A stretch of 64,000 nt of DNA, taken from assembly GCA_016758965.1 (NCBI GenBank), contig JAEPRB010000023.1:186001-250000 (forward strand), written 5' to 3'. This DNA is from Circinella minor. Taxonomy: Eukaryota; Mucoromycota; Mucoromycetes; Mucorales; Lichtheimiaceae. The notes below the pieces were generated by a model. The model saw nothing but the letters and a program-made list of their open reading frames with translations, had not been told where the DNA came from and made no database searches. A program made the translations under genes and the position numbers. Shown here piece by piece: positions 23,446 to 37,702 of the stretch. How positions within the stretch are numbered: position 1 is the first letter of the stretch; each line of letters starts with the position of its first letter.

Positions 23446-26202
23446 TTTTGTAAGCTATTTGATAATCTATTCTCTTTTCATGATATCTTTAAAGATGATG
23501 AAGGTAACTCATGTGCTAATATATATATATATTGGTATTTATTTGATTATTTAATTTCTATGTATCATACATTATGTGTATTAGGATGTACGATTGGTAA
23601 ATGTAACTGTCATTGTTTTTAACTTGATAGAAAAATAAAAGACTTTTAAATAAGTACATTTGTTACGTAGATGAGAAGAAATTACATATAAAAAAAAGTT
23701 TGAGGGGTGGCGCGATATCGATGCTAGATTTTACAGGTTTCTGAAATTTATAATTATTCACATTATTTAGATTTATAAATTGTTGTACAAAAGCCATCCC
23801 TCATTGCCAACATCAACCATAACATCTTTTTTGCGGGTTATTACTGTAAATTAAATATGCGTAATCTATAATGAGCGAATATTGTAATAGTTTCTTTTTA
23901 ATTGGCAAAGTGAATTTACTATTGTATAAACATAAACTGTCATCCGTTTTTTTATTCCTATCTCTTATTGTATTACAATAATCACATATTGTTAAATCGG
24001 GTACCACCTGTAATGTTTACTAAAATTTTGAAAGCAAGAATTTAATTGTTGTTGTCGTTGCTGTGTTGTAATAAATATACAACTAAACACTACTCAGGAG
24101 ACAACAGCACTAAGATATTTTTTTTTTCATTTGTCTATAATTGTCATTTTAAAATATATATAAAAGTACTACTGTAATCCAGATTAGTGGTTTTTTTCCT
24201 CGTCCCTTTGTTACATTGTGAAAGAAGAACAGACAATATTAGTCTGTAAAATATATAAAAAAGGGACAAGCATCAAATAAATGGCGTTTCGAACGGAAGT
24301 AACATTTAAGAGTGTCAAGATGTGAAACGCAAAAAGCCCGAAGAAATTGGAGGAGGGGAGGGACAAAAGGAAACAAGGGGATTAACGTAACACAACGCTA
24401 GAACCTCATACTTTTTTTTATGTGGTTTAAATAACGGGATCTTCGGCTCCCACACAGCATAACACACCAATAATGCAATTTTTTTTATAAGGGTCTAGAA
24501 GTAAAGAAATCATTTTTTTTCTCTTCACTTTTTTCTTGATTCCTGCCTCACATGATCAGGTGGGAATAAAAGAAACCTATTTCTTTTTTATCGTTTGCCT
24601 TTCATATTATATATAAAAATAAAAAAAAAAAACTTGGAGTTATAATACAAACGTTTTTTGTAACCTTTTTATTATTTTTATTTTTTTGATGGTATCACAA
24701 GAAAAGGGCATAAAGTTGGGGGTAGAAAAGGGTAAAAAAAATCGAGTAGTACAGTAACAACTAAGATAGGCGGAAAGGAACAAACTTCGGCTCGGGTCAT
24801 TGCTTAGTTGGTTCCGTTGTTTCTGTGGCTTGTTTAAGTTAGCGATCGCATGAGTAAACTTTGCTAACCAAACCAACGTGGGGTAATAATAAAAAATCTC
24901 ACAAAACATGTTTATATGGTTTCCTAACAAGAAGAAAAGTATTTTTTGATAAATTTTGGGGAAAGGTTGAGCTTACAGGTTATGTTATATTATATAGGAT
25001 TATATAGGATAAGATATTATTATAACAATAAACAACAGCAGTGTAGTGATTTAGTAATAGTAATAGTGATAATGATGATAATTGTAATTATAACTATAAT
25101 AGTAATGATAATGATAATAGAAACAATAATTACAAAAGTATATTCTTTACTTAATTTCAGACATTAAAGGGGAATAGAGAAAAAAGAAGAGGGAAATAAA
25201 CGCTGGGAAAGTAAAGGACAGCAACCTAACCACAAGATTTATTTCGTCAACATTCGCTATGAAACTTTTCAAATGAATCATTTCGTCACGGCGCAACAAG
25301 AAAAATGTTAAATGTTAAATGGTATACTGCAATCACTTATATTTATGATAATGCCAAGAAGAACAAATTACATTATGATATGTATTGTATATATAAACAT
25401 GGCTACTAAGTCAGGATAATAACAAATACCAGCTCTTTTATTTGCGTATTTGTATATTGTTATTATTAACATCAGCATTAAATCCATTTCACCATATTAG
25501 CAATTAAGATATGCACACACGCACACAACACATTGATTCTTTTTTTTTTGGCGGGCAAAGTCTTTGGTCCATATTAGTATAACAACAAAATAATCGGGGG
25601 TGTGTTTAAAGAATGGAAAAGTGGCGGGGAGGTAATTCTTACACAAGGTTACAAAAAAAAAAGGGGGGGGGAAAGATGTAAGTTAGTCAAGCACTGGATT
25701 AGAACAAAAAGTTTTAATTGGGGGGGGGTAGTGAAATCAAAGACGGCGTAATAAATTGGTGGTGGCTAGAATAGCTTTATTTTGCGCGCGCTCGCGTCCT
25801 AACTTTATTGCATATTTGTATTATCATAAGGAAACAAAAAAAAACATAAGAGGGTCATTATTGAAGAACAAACAAGAAGAATAAAAAGGAATACTAGATC
25901 CTGATACGAATTGAATTTTTTCTTAATTGTCAAAACCCTAAAATAAAACTGACCCACTGACTCAAAAGCAGGGCCACACCCTCTTTCTCATTCACTTCTA
26001 CACCAAACCGTCAATCGTCAGAAGGTCTCCATATAATATACACACACATACTGTTGTGAGCCCAAACAAAAAAAAAACAAACTTTCTTTTTTTTTTTCTA
26101 TCTTTTTTTTTTCTTCCTCTTTCTTCCTTTTCTTCTTTTTTTTTCATATCTCTTTTCTTTTTATATACAAATATATTTCTTTTCACCACTTTGGTGTTGC
26201 AA
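23446..26202. other. Long spacer upstream of the Zn2Cys6 gene
   Basis: No gene seen. The stretch has poly-G and poly-A runs (25650-25675, 25720-25730), a GC-rich GCGCGCGCTCGCG patch at about 25784, and a long pyrimidine-rich leader (26080-26165) just before the start codon, as in front of the kinase gene. It probably serves as the promoter and 5' UTR of the factor at 26203. Confidence 0.5.
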
Positions 26203-29200
26203 ATGACGTCTAATAAAGGATACCGGTGGCATTCTTGCTCAAAAGAAGATTTCCCATTCAAGCGACATAAAGTACCGAAAGCTTGCCAATCATGCAGACA
26301 AAAGAAAATGCGTTGTGATGGCTGTGAGTTTTTTTAATTTCATAAATGACACTTAGCAAAAACTACTTGACTAATCTTTTATTTCTCCCGATCTTTTTTA
26401 TTTTTAATAAAATAGTGATCCCGTGTGCCAGGTGTATTCAGCATAGTTTAGAGTGCAGTTATGAAGACGACGGGAATCGGCGTCAACGGACCGAACATAT
26501 CAAGGTCCAAGATGACGTTTTAAACAGCGACGATGGTAGTAATAGTAGCCATAACAACAATACTTCATTTGACGATGATACAAAGGAACATACTACCGCC
26601 CCTACCACAAAAATTGCTACAAAAAAAATTGAGCGAAATTCTTTAACCCGGGAAAAGTATACCACTACATTATCATCACCAGCGCCGCAGCAACAGCTGA
26701 AACAGGAGGAGCAGGAACAACAACATGAATATAAAAGATCAAGCTTGAAACGAATATCATTTTCAAACGATTTATATGAATCTATGCGTCAAAATGATAC
26801 AAGTGTTATTACTAAAAGTTATTTACTCGGGACACAATTGCCACCTTTATTATTTGACTTTTTCAATTTGACATCTCAACCTTATAAAATATGGCTTCAT
26901 TTTATAACACAATTCAGACAGTTTCTAAAAGTGAATAATAATAACCGCAATACCAATAACAACAATAACGCGATTCCTGATAATCTTTCCAAAGAAATTA
27001 TAAACTTGTTTTCCAAGTTTAATTGGCTATATAGCACCATATTCAACTTTACCGTGTTACATAGTGCAGCTGCACCTGCTTTGACCCAATTATTTTGCAA
27101 CACCCCATCATCATCATCCAACAACTCCTCCACAAGTAACAAAAATGTTACTTCCGCCATTTCAGGGTTAGAAACTCCAACAAGTAGTACCAGTCCAAAC
27201 AATAATACGCTTGATTCTAATAGTAATCATATTAACAATAATAATTATATGGAACAAACAATTGTTTATGCGATTCACGCATTAGTATTTCATGCTGCCT
27301 TTCAGTCACTTGCCACCAGTTGTCAAAACATTGCATCCAGTTTAGAATACTACGCGGACTTATTTTATCGAGAAGCTCACCGGCGTTTTTGGGACGCAGC
27401 ACTTTTGGTGGATAAGAACCGGTCGCTTGATACCAATGCCTTATTACAATTAACACGTCTTTCTGTATTACTTGTTCATTATCAGTGTAGTGTTATATGT
27501 GAAGAACAGGCTTATATGACACTGCGCGTCGGAATTGGATATGCATTAAGATGTGGATTATCAGATATCATAAAAACAAACAGCACCAACGACCATGTAA
27601 TACAAACCAACGAAAAAAAGCGATTGAAAGCATTGCATCATATTCTGGATGCTTGGAAGACCTGGTTCTCGTTCTATTTGCATCGAAACGAATGGTATGA
27701 CGATGATAATCAAATACATCAACCATATTCACCTAATAATTCTAACAACAGTAGTTTGAGTACAGCCACTTTACCAAAAATGAATGATCTGGCCGCAGGA
27801 GATAGTAAAGGATCAAAACAACGATGGGCTTTGCAAGTGGCTGATACATACACAGAATTCTTGAAGCGACTATCTAAAAACAACATGAAATATTCCGAAA
27901 TTAAGGTAATAATTATTTATTATTCTGGCTCTCTCTCTCTCTTTTTTTTTTTTTGTTGCATAACCTGATCTTTTCCCTTTGTTATACAACAGGAACAACT
28001 ACACACGCTTCGCTCTTGGTCCACAATTCACGGTCAAGGGGGTTTAAGAAGTTCTGCTCAAGAGAAACAAGATTACTCACGACCATCAAATATCAGTTTA
28101 CCTGCTTGTATTCTATCATTATACCATCACACCTTAACAATTCAAGTCTTTTTTTGTCAAATACCTGCATCGTTAAGTTTATTTCGACGGAATTCAGGTT
28201 CATTTTCATCAACACAGGATAAAATTAGTAACGACAAGATATTATCTCGCAATGCAATTTTGGATATTTGTGATCAAGCAGCTGCTGATATTGTACATAT
28301 TATTGATGACCTGACAATGGATTATCATTCATTACCGGGTAGTACCACAGATCAAACACGTCAACGAGATCCTATTGTACATACCGTCTTATATCCCTTG
28401 TGTTTTGCTGCTTCTGTTTCAGTATCTTGTCTACGGCAGCGTAAACCACCCTCTCATGGACTAGATTATAATAATGGTAAGAATGATGATGATGACCAGG
28501 ACGATCATGACAGTCAAAATCAACATCGACAATCACAACGACAGCAACAGCAACAGCATCTTGTAAACAACAAGAAAAACAAAAAACGTCACAGTGCACA
28601 GCATACAACTGAAGCAGTTGCCGTTGTGGCTGCAACTGCAGCAGCAGCGGTCAAAGCATCTACCGAACCAAAGGCAGTGACGCTTATGCCAATTTATAAG
28701 TTACAACGATTATTAAATCCAATTCGTTCACAAATTGAAGTTGCAAATGTATTTACAGAATCACTGGACGAAATTCAGGCTACAGCGGCTGCAAACAAAC
28801 CAACCCATCAACAAATACTAACAGAGAATCCTGATAATCGTCGTTTCATGTCCGTTCCATCTACAACAGTAACGACACTAACACCAGCAAACACAGCGAC
28901 ATATAATAAGGGAAGTCATTCTACGGTAAGCAACGCAACTAGTGCTCCTGTTGTCTTTAACCCACAATTCCAACATCCTCCTGCACATACAATTACATCA
29001 ATAACAAAATCATCCGCACGATTTAACGATCATCAATGGCCTGAATCACTTGGACAATCATTTTCGGATGAAAATTTATTAAACGAGGCGTTACCATTAC
29101 AAGGAGGCACCACAAGTGGACGCGGACCAGGATTTCCTCTTGATCGAAATGATATTGATCGGGAACAACTGGAAAAATTATCACGTAAAAAAGATCTTCG

Positions 29201-30752
29201 AAGCAATAGTAGCAACAACAGTGGCAATAGCAACGGAACAAATCCTATGCAAGTAACAACCATGCCTGGCAATACTACCGTTGACATGTTCAGAACAAGT
29301 ACTTCATTTTCCGAAGCAGCTGCAGCTGCAGCTGCTGCAGTTGCTGGTGGAAATGCGCCACCATCATTTTCATTACGACATTCTTACCCAGAATCGTCAG
29401 ATGCTTATCCCATGGGCACATCGAATACTATGCATAGAAGACGAAATACTGTCGCAGTACAGCAACATCATCAACAACAACGAACGTTGCTAGCTCATAA
29501 TCAAAAGCGTCAATATGCACAAACAGTAACAGATTACCCAAACATGGATATGGATTATCAGCAACAAGTAATGACACCAAAACGAATGCGCACGAATAGT
29601 GTATACAGTGATCAAATGGATATGTTAAGGACGGATCGCCATCAACATCACCATCAACAACATCATCCAAGAATCTCAACATCTGCAGCTGTAGCAGCAG
29701 CTACTACAACTACCAACGGAAATTTTGGTAGGACGCAACAACAAATGTCCAATAATTTAAGTATGCAAGAAATTCATGATCAATCTGGAATAACCGTGTA
29801 CACTACTGATTTTTTGTTTATGAATTTGGCGGATCCAGTTGCAACAGCAGCAGCAGCAACCACTAACACTTCGTCAGATCCGAATATCTATCAGCAACAA
29901 ACATCGTCGCGAGTACCTACTATGGATCGCAACAATAATAACAATACAATAAGAAACGAACCACCAGCTACTCCAGAACCGTTTACTTCCAATGTGCCAG
30001 GAACATCAGCGCAAACACAAGGAGTAGCAACTGTTACTTCAACGACAGGGGGTATGGTGAGTAATATTACATCCAATGCGCCCAAAGTTCCATTACTTCC
30101 TGCTCCTCAACCCAATTTACCATCTAACAAAGGCTGGGCCGCTCGGCCAAAGGATTGGAATAGTGACTTTCAGCAATCAATCATTGAAACGCTTCACAAT
30201 ACAGGACAGATGAACGTAGAAGCAGGATCATTTGGTCCTGGTATTGTGGATCCATCCTCCATGAATATCAATATAGACCCCATGACATCACATACAACTC
30301 AACAGCCTACTTTAAATGATAGCAATAGTATGTTTCTTTTTTTTAACATGGAGAACCAGCAACAACAGCAACACAGATTAACGCATACATCTCATCACCA
30401 TCAGCAGCAGGATGAATGGGTCGGACAGCAGCAACAAAATCCATTACCTACAAGGCTACATACTAACATACAGAAGTCGGGTCATTCAGTGTATACCAGG
30501 CGAGGACAACAGCAACACTATCAGCAGCAACAACGACAGCTACAAAGTAGAGTGAAATCGCCACGAACGTCATCATCATTGAATCAACAACAACATCAAG
30601 CACCTTCTCTTTCAGAACCAACAAATTCTTCTGCGAGCGATGGTCGATCCACTTCTGCTTCTCCTGCTATGTTTGGTCAAGAAGCATGGATAGGTCAAGT
30701 ATCCAATCAAAATAAAATGGCAGCAGATGTAATGGCAACGAATTGGAACTGA
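26203..30752 (+). CDS. Zn(II)2Cys6 fungal transcription factor, very large, Gln/Asn-rich
   Basis: Three exons (26203-26323, 26416-27905, 27993-30752), 1456 aa. The binuclear zinc cluster is complete: C28, C31, C38, C44, C47 and C54 with spacing C-x2-C-x6-C-x5-C-x2-C-x6-C. The first intron falls between the third and fourth Cys. Basic residues RQKKMR lie between the second and third Cys, as usual for DNA contact. A middle region (about 140-480) is helical and may be the fungal-specific regulatory domain (for example YAIHALVFHAAFQSLATSCQ). The C-terminal 800 residues are poly-Gln, poly-Ala, His and Asn-rich. Expected role: nuclear sequence-specific regulator; target genes unknown. The start at 26203 is the first ATG before the cluster. 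Length is well above the usual 600-1000 aa because of the low-complexity tail. Confidence 0.88.
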
Positions 30753-32502
30753 TAAGATTTTTTTTTGTGCAATTGACATTTATATCTATTTAATATATTA
30801 TTATAATCCCTTTTCTCTTCCTCCTCCTTCCCCCATCACTCTTTTTTTTTTTACCTTATGTAAAAACTCTCGCTTGTGATTTTTTATCTTTACTACTCGT
30901 GCATACATTACCACCACTGCAATGTATATTTTTTTCTTTTTTCTTTTTTTTGGTATTTCTTTGTTTGTTTTACATTCAGTTTATATATTAGTATTATACA
31001 TATTTCAGCAATTCAGCATTATTATCTCAACACACATATTATATCTACGTATCTATATATATATATATTATACCATATCCATAACACAAGTACATACACA
31101 CATACACACATATATATACACAATTCACCCTGTCCGTTTCAATATAATAATGATATTATTATTTACATCTATATAAAATATTTAACATTTTATTTTATAT
31201 AACTTATTATTACTTGATATTGTTCGCGTGTGTGGTTCATCACTGATAATTATTAGACTACATATACATACGAAGGCAATACTTTCCTATATATATCATA
31301 TGCTACACGATATCTAGACACTAAAATAATAACTCTTGTCGATGCTCATAGCAGTACAATGCAATCAAAGTCTTTAAAAATATGACTGCAATTACTATCA
31401 AGTGCTATGAAAAACCAACTTGAATTTATTTTTTGCTACTATTGTACCCAGATCAAATTATATATGATATCCATCACCAACCACTATACACAGTTAGAAT
31501 AAACAAAATATGCTGTAAATGAAACTTCTATCAAGGGAAAAGAAAAAGAATACGTATGAAAGGAACTATAAAAATATATTGCATACTTCTAATTCTAGTA
31601 AAATATCTTCAAAATGACGCTGAAGTCACTTTTTCTAAACACACACACACACACGCACATAAACCGGGGTTTTATCAAACGCGTCCCTAATACTTACCTT
31701 TTTTCAAGGTATTCAGTTGCTCAAACGACATAATGATCACGGGTAAGTATTGAAACCAAATCACGTTCAACATATGTATTATTTATTTGATGCTTAAAAT
31801 AATTACCAATATGGCCGAGCGAGCGAGCAATAGTTAATAAAGCTTTATATAATAAAATAAGTTCCAATTGCTTTTTCAGTAAATTACATACCAGTAGTGC
31901 TTCTTCTTAAAATAAAGTGGTGCCAGCAACGTCAAAATAAAAAGCCCAGTAAAGAATGTCTATTATGTAACGCGAATGTATATTATGTGGCAATCTGAAC
32001 TATCATGTTCCGCTCTGGCTTATTATAACTGCAAAGAATGAGTGTGTGTGAGATGAAGGTTATTGAAGAATTTACTATATCTAAAATTTATCCTTTAAAT
32101 AAGTTTAAAAGTACAAGCTACCCTGGATATTGATTTAATAAACTAGAAATTATACTTATGTGTATGAAAACAGGCCTTCTCAGTTTCATTGATCCCGAAG
32201 ACTTTAGGCAGTTTTAAGTTTATATGACGTCGCCAGATAGTTTAATATTTTTTACAGCTAAAACATGTCTTAAATCCGGATTGACTTTTTTCCCTGATAA
32301 TTCCTCAAATAGAAATTATTGTCGGCTGCCAAGACACACATTTTGATAAAGCTATTGAGACCGGCAACCACCGCGCATGATTTTTTTTTTTTTTTGGAAC
32401 CTCAAGAGTTGGTTCCTCTAGCCGACCGGACTTTTTTGCTGGAGCATTCTCTCTCTCTTTTATTTAATTCTATTCGTTCATCATATAATACATTTTATCC
32501 AC
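30753..32502. other. Spacer between Zn2Cys6 factor and DHHC gene
   Basis: T-rich 3' flank of the factor, then AT-rich DNA with short CA/TA runs (31090-31115, 31640-31655). No coding frame of quality. CT-rich DNA at 32445-32465 precedes the DHHC start. Confidence 0.5.
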
Positions 32503-34466
32503 ATGGTACAACTGATTGATCGAGCCATTGATAAGGCCGGTCCAGTATTCATTGCAGTTGCTTTACTACTCATTGATATGAGTGCGTTGGCATATTATCT
32601 TGTCGTATTCCCATATTCGCATGATTGGTCTGAGGCATCATTTTTTGGCAAACTGTCTATTATCTTCATTTTCATTTTTACTGTCTATATGGTTTATTGC
32701 ATTCATTTCCATTATTATATGGCAATCAAAACGCATCCAGGTACAATGGCCGAAATTTATGCGAAAGAATCAGATCATCTTTCAGGAGCCACTATTTCAG
32801 AGGTATATATTTATACAAAACAAGATAAATCCTGCTTTTAATTTTTTTTTATATATAACGTTTAAACTAAAACATTGGATTGGAAACCTAAAATATAGCA
32901 TGAAGTTCAAGTTCACGAAGTACTTCTTGATATGGAAGAATATTCGGATTGTCCAAAGACTTGTAAAAAATGTTTGTATTTTTATTTATTTTTATCATTT
33001 CATGGTGTTTAAATAATATATGCAGTTATTAACTTTTCTTAATTTACTAGGCCACCTACCAAAACCTGAACGAGCACATCATTGTAGTGTATGCAATCAA
33101 TGCATTATGCGCTTCGATCATCATTGTAAAGTTTAAAAGAAAGAGATGGAGAGGGGGAAGGATAGAGTAACATGGATTTTTTTTTTTAAAAAAAAGCTAC
33201 AAGAATTATGTTTTAATGTCTTTAGGTTTTGTGAATCTGATTTGAACAATACTTATTATTTAGGTCCTTGGATTCATAACTGTGTTGGACACTTCAATCA
33301 CAGATACTTTGTATTATTTATGACTTATTTAGTGATATCTGCGGCTTATTTTGTCGCATTCGGCTGGCGTCCGTTCGTTGTATCATTAGATCTTCTCACA
33401 AGCGAGGTAGGATGTTTTTGTAAACACAGCCCAAAAATTATAGGGCACGTTAATATATATTTTATAGCGAAGCGAAAAATGACTCATAATCATTTAATGT
33501 ATTTTTTTTATAATATTATCTATTTTATTCAGTGGCCATATTATTTCCCTCGTCCTTTGATGGCATTTTCAATGATTCTCGCAATATGTATGGGCTTAGC
33601 AATTGGTAAATATCTTTCACTTTCTTTCTTGTTTTGGGTTTCAATATAAAAGGATGAAAGAAAAACAGTAACTAAATTTGGTCTATGTGTTCTATTGTAT
33701 AGGTGCTCTCTGTTTATGGCATTATTATTTGGTAACTTTTTTTTTTGACTTTTTTTTTTAGTTTTTATCACAAATTTAATTACCATAGTAACGAAATTAA
33801 TTAACCATGACAACATAACTAATAAAATAGATTTTCACAGCACAAACTACTGTTGAATTTTACAATAACTATTATGACAAAAAGCAATGTAAACGACAAG
33901 GAGAGGTATTATAAAAACTTTAATTTATGAAGATGGCTGGCTACGAGAGCAAGTAAAGGAGGGAAGGATCGATGGTATGGGGAGGCTAAAACAACATTTT
34001 TAATTATTTTTTTTGGCGTAATATTTTTTTTTAGGTATTCATCAATATGTATGATTTTGGATTCAGGGAGAATGCTCGTCGCTTTTTTAATGTCTGCGAA
34101 CAATTGTAAGTTTTTATTATTTGGAACCAAAAAAAAAAAGATTAGAGGGAAAAAACAAAAAGAGTAAAAATTTCATCATATGATCTACACATAACTAAAA
34201 TCTAATTATCCCCGTTTAGCCCTTGGTATACCATTTTATACCCGATACCTATTCCACCAAGAGTAAGTTTCGTTTTCTCTTTATACGACAGTATATTTTA
34301 ACATTATATCAAAGCTCTCATACCAAAATGTTGCGATATTATTTAGGGAAACGGTCGAGTATTTGAAAAGTGCGAAGAATTTTATTTGTTGCCAAAATCA
34401 AGGCAACGTGAACAAATTGAAATGCAACGCGAAGTACAAGAATTGGAAGATGATAAAGATATATAA
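32503..34466 (+). CDS. DHHC palmitoyltransferase (ZDHHC16/PFA-like)
   Basis: Nine exons (32503-32802, 32899-32971, 33051-33125, 33264-33406, 33533-33605, 33703-33731, 33831-33905, 34035-34105, 34220-34262) plus a last one, 34347-34466, so ten in all; 333 aa. Two hydrophobic segments (about 13-35 and 48-70) precede the cysteine-rich domain: [20 protein letters not shown] then [17 protein letters not shown]. The DHHC motif is at 147-150 and the catalytic C150 is present, its codon split by an intron. Two more hydrophobic segments follow, then [10 protein letters not shown], the TTxE-type motif of the family. The enzyme transfers palmitate to protein cysteines in Golgi/ER membranes. The order of domains and NHRYF recall human ZDHHC16; which yeast Pfa it matches is not clear. 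Ends tail-to-tail, 500 bp from the next gene. AATAAA at 34683 could serve its 3' end. Confidence 0.88.
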
Positions 34467-34966
34467 AATATATGGCTTAGCATGATTTTATTGTTTCTGT
34501 CTCTACAGTATATTTAAAATACATACATTTCTAAGTATTTATATTTGCTTTATCATACTCCTTTGTGCAAAACCTTTTTCATTTCTTTTTATTATTATTA
34601 TTATTAAACCGAGTGCATCATCCCTACATACACTATATTGTATAAATTATTATTACACACACACATCACTATCTTATCATTCAATAAATTAAACTATTCT
34701 TATTTCAATTCACAATTAATATATGTATTGATATTAATTAAACATGCCAAGAAGAAACAAAATTATGAAAAAGAAAAGAAAGTTATTGATTAAAACATTA
34801 TATTATAAACAGTTATTTTTATTTTATTTTTTTAAAAAAAAAAGAAAAGAAAAAAAAATATAACAGATTATGGCGCAAAAAAAAAAGAGCCAAAGAAAAA
34901 AGATTGAGAAGAGAGAAGGAAAACGGGAACGCGAAAGAAGAGATATAATAACATAATATGTTCATA

Positions 34967-36376
34967 TTATTGTCTTTTAACATCTGATTTCGCATTGGAA
35001 GAAGACGCAGAAGAGATTAACACTACTTTAGATAATCGATGCATAGACGAAAAAAAGCGTTTTGTTACAGAAGGTTTTCGTTGTCGTCGTTGCTTTTTTG
35101 CCTCGAATGATGTAGATTTATTATGCAGAGTAAGATTAGCCACAACAGATGGGGATGAAGGAAGCGAAGATTCATGTTTTTGCTGATGAATCGTACTGCA
35201 ATTTGATGTGAGACCACTCTCGTCGCTAATACTAACACTATTATTGCTGTCTTTACTAAAGAAAGAAGGTCGACTACTGCTACTCTCTGTACTAACACTA
35301 TTACAACGACTGGTCATTTTAATGCTTGCATATTGTTGTTGTTCTTGTTGTTCCTCCTGTTGCTGCTTGACAGAAGAGTGCTTTTTCATTGTTGGATAGG
35401 TATTGCTGTAATGTTTTTGCTGATGCTTATTACTATTAGAGGCGAGCATAGCAAGTGGTACTTCATCTTCTTCAGTGCTAAAGTTACTTCGTTTTTCTTC
35501 AGCAATAGAAGCCATTTGAAAAGGTGTAATTTTTCGTGTAGCTCCATCATTGAGACGATAATTGTCAGTCAGTCTTTCTGATGAACTATAGCGATATTGA
35601 AACAGGGGCTTTGTTGGAAGTGAACTTTGACAATCATGAGCACCGGATCCAACTGTAGGCTCAATTGACTTATGAGTTACAATCGATGTACTTCGTGCCA
35701 AATTGGTCGAGCGTCGATAAGCAACTGTTTGTTGATGTTGTTGATGATGATACTGTTGGTGTTGCTGTTGTTGTGACATGGAAGGTAATGGTGACCGTGT
35801 GCCATAGTGAAGCTTCTGCTGAGATGAAGCAGTTAATGTCTTTCTTGCCACTGGTTTTACTGGTGAATAATAATTCAATCCAGGTGAAATGCTATTATTG
35901 TGTTGAAACGAGGATGTTCTATGATAATGGTGGTTGTGCGAAGAAGATGCAACTCCCAAAGATATTCTGCGTTGAGGCATTATTTTCGTTGGTGTAGTTG
36001 ATGCTCCCATGGATACTCGTCGAAAATGATCTACATTACAGTCATTAGCTTCTATTGGGGATGTCGGAGCATAACGGTGGTGAGGTGACAAGGAAGATTG
36101 TTGTTGCGGTATTATTGCTGGAGGTGCTCCGTAATGGTATTGATACCCTTGTTTCTGTTGTCGTTGTTGTTGCGGGGCGATGCTATTGTTACCATAGCGA
36201 CAGCCTGGTTTTGACATAATGGGGCCACTCGAGGGGATTGGTCTTGATTGTTTTTTATGTTGGATAGCGGAATGTGTAGAACGATAAGATGGAGAAGAAG
36301 TCATGGGATGCCTATAATAATATTGTTGCTGTTGTTGTGATGTCCAAAAAGGCTGATCTTGTTGGTAGTTCATCAT
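34967..36376 (-). CDS. Hypothetical low-complexity basic protein
   Basis: Single exon, 469 aa, start at 36376 (MMNYQQDQPFWTSQQQQQYY). Rich in Gln, Ser, His and Tyr, with several RRxS-type sites (FRRVSMGAS, PQRRISLGVAS, AYRRSTNLARS) that look like basophilic kinase or 14-3-3 sites. The last 40 residues hold the only compact-looking motif, KPSVTKRFFSSMHRLSKVV, basic and amphipathic. No known domain recognised. The clean 1.4-kb frame without stops in AT-rich DNA supports a real gene. It probably encodes a disordered signalling or scaffold protein, but that is inference only. Confidence 0.7.
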   Translation of the reverse strand: MMNYQQDQPFWTSQQQQQYYYRHPMTSSPSYRSTHSAIQHKKQSRPIPSSGPIMSKPGCRYGNNSIAPQQQRQQKQGYQYHYGAPPAIIPQQQSSLSPHHRYAPTSPIEANDCNVDHFRRVSMGASTTPTKIMPQRRISLGVASSSHNHHYHRTSSFQHNNSISPGLNYYSPVKPVARKTLTASSQQKLHYGTRSPLPSMSQQQQHQQYHHQQHQQTVAYRRSTNLARSTSIVTHKSIEPTVGSGAHDCQSSLPTKPLFQYRYSSSERLTDNYRLNDGATRKITPFQMASIAEEKRSNFSTEEDEVPLAMLASNSNKHQQKHYSNTYPTMKKHSSVKQQQEEQQEQQQYASIKMTSRCNSVSTESSSSRPSFFSKDSNNSVSISDESGLTSNCSTIHQQKHESSLPSSPSVVANLTLHNKSTSFEAKKQRRQRKPSVTKRFFSSMHRLSKVVLISSASSSNAKSDVKRQ

Positions 36377-37702
36377 TTTAATGTTACAAAGAAAAAAAAA
36401 GTAGTAAGAGAGAGAGAGAAAGTGAAAGAGATTAAAATATTAGGTTATAGAAAACAGTGATTTGTTGTAATAAATATGGTTGATTTAAGGGGGTTGCTCG
36501 AAGAAAGAAGAAAATGGGTAAAACTAGATGGGACATTATATATAAATATGTATAAAAAATTCACAAAGTTGCGAAATTCAAGAGTATGAGTGACAGATGT
36601 GATATTATATTATATATACAGTACAATTGGGCTGAAAGAAGGAGAAATGTTGAGAAAAAAGAAAAAAGGAATATGCATCACGAAAAAAAAATTGAAGGGG
36701 GGAGAGACGTTTGACCTCTTTCTATCTTTCTTTTTCCTTTCGGTGATATATAATATGTAGTTGCGTTTATGTAATGTATTATGTAGAATATACATTATGT
36801 ACCACTAGATGCGGAAACCCTATTTTTATTTTATTTTTCTTCTTATTCTGCAGAAGAGGACGGGTTTTTTTATACATAATACTTGCATCCTGTGAGTGAT
36901 ATTCACTTATCAGGTCTATAATACAGCCATTGACAACCGTATTGAGCTTAAAAAATAAGTGAACTATATGCAGTTAATGTAGTACTAGATACACTTGTTT
37001 GTTACAAAAACTGCATGTTACTAATATGTGTACGTACTCAAAAAAAAAAAAGAGATAAAGTAAGTATATATCTATACATATACATATCCAAGGTGTCCAT
37101 GAAACATCGTTGTAGTACTTTCTTTCGTACGACTATCACAGTGTATGAAACTGAATTTGCCCAAAAATAAAAATAAATAAATTATAAAAACTGTATCATC
37201 GTCAATTGAGTGGCAAGGGTTATATTACACTCGCTCTTGTTTGCACATGTTTTATACTTACATTATGTAAGGCATCTCCTTCCCTCTCTTTTATATCCCT
37301 CCTTCTCATATTTTTATAGTAACAGCTTCTTTTTGAGTATTTATACCAATAGATAATATATGCAAACTGATTATTTTATATAATATGCACAATTGGAAAT
37401 TATTCTTTAATATTAATACAATAAAAAACCTTATTTAATGATATATGTACTGAACTAATAAATGAAATGTTACAAAAAAAGGAATACGAATAATTTGGAT
37501 CAAGTATTTTTCACAGTTGAGAAGCTCTTTTTTTGGCGAAAAAAAACAGGTGTTGATTGGGAAAATAAGTTGATTGAATGGCCCTCAATGACAGGTTTTT
37601 AGGAGAAGAAAAGGAGGGAGGGCCAAAAAAAAACGATAGTAGAGGAAGTCGAATGACGGGAAGAAATCCAGTAACATTATATTATTGTTTTTATGACTAT
37701 GA
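36377..37702. other. Spacer between low-complexity protein gene and bZIP gene
   Basis: It serves as the upstream region of the gene starting at 36376 and the downstream region of the bZIP gene. No coding frame of quality is seen. It contains AT-rich and purine-rich runs (36390-36430). Confidence 0.5.

Noticed and set aside
25784..25798. GCGCGCGCTCGCG patch as possible Z-DNA or regulatory island
   Set aside because: Very short and single; no supporting structure or nearby start.
28372..29682. Several frames opposite or overlapping the Zn2Cys6 gene
   Set aside because: They are shadows of the CAA/CAG-rich coding sequence in other frames.
30876..31202. Tyr/Ile/His-rich 108-aa frame
   Set aside because: It consists of TA/CA-rich 3' flanking DNA of the Zn2Cys6 gene and has no conserved features.
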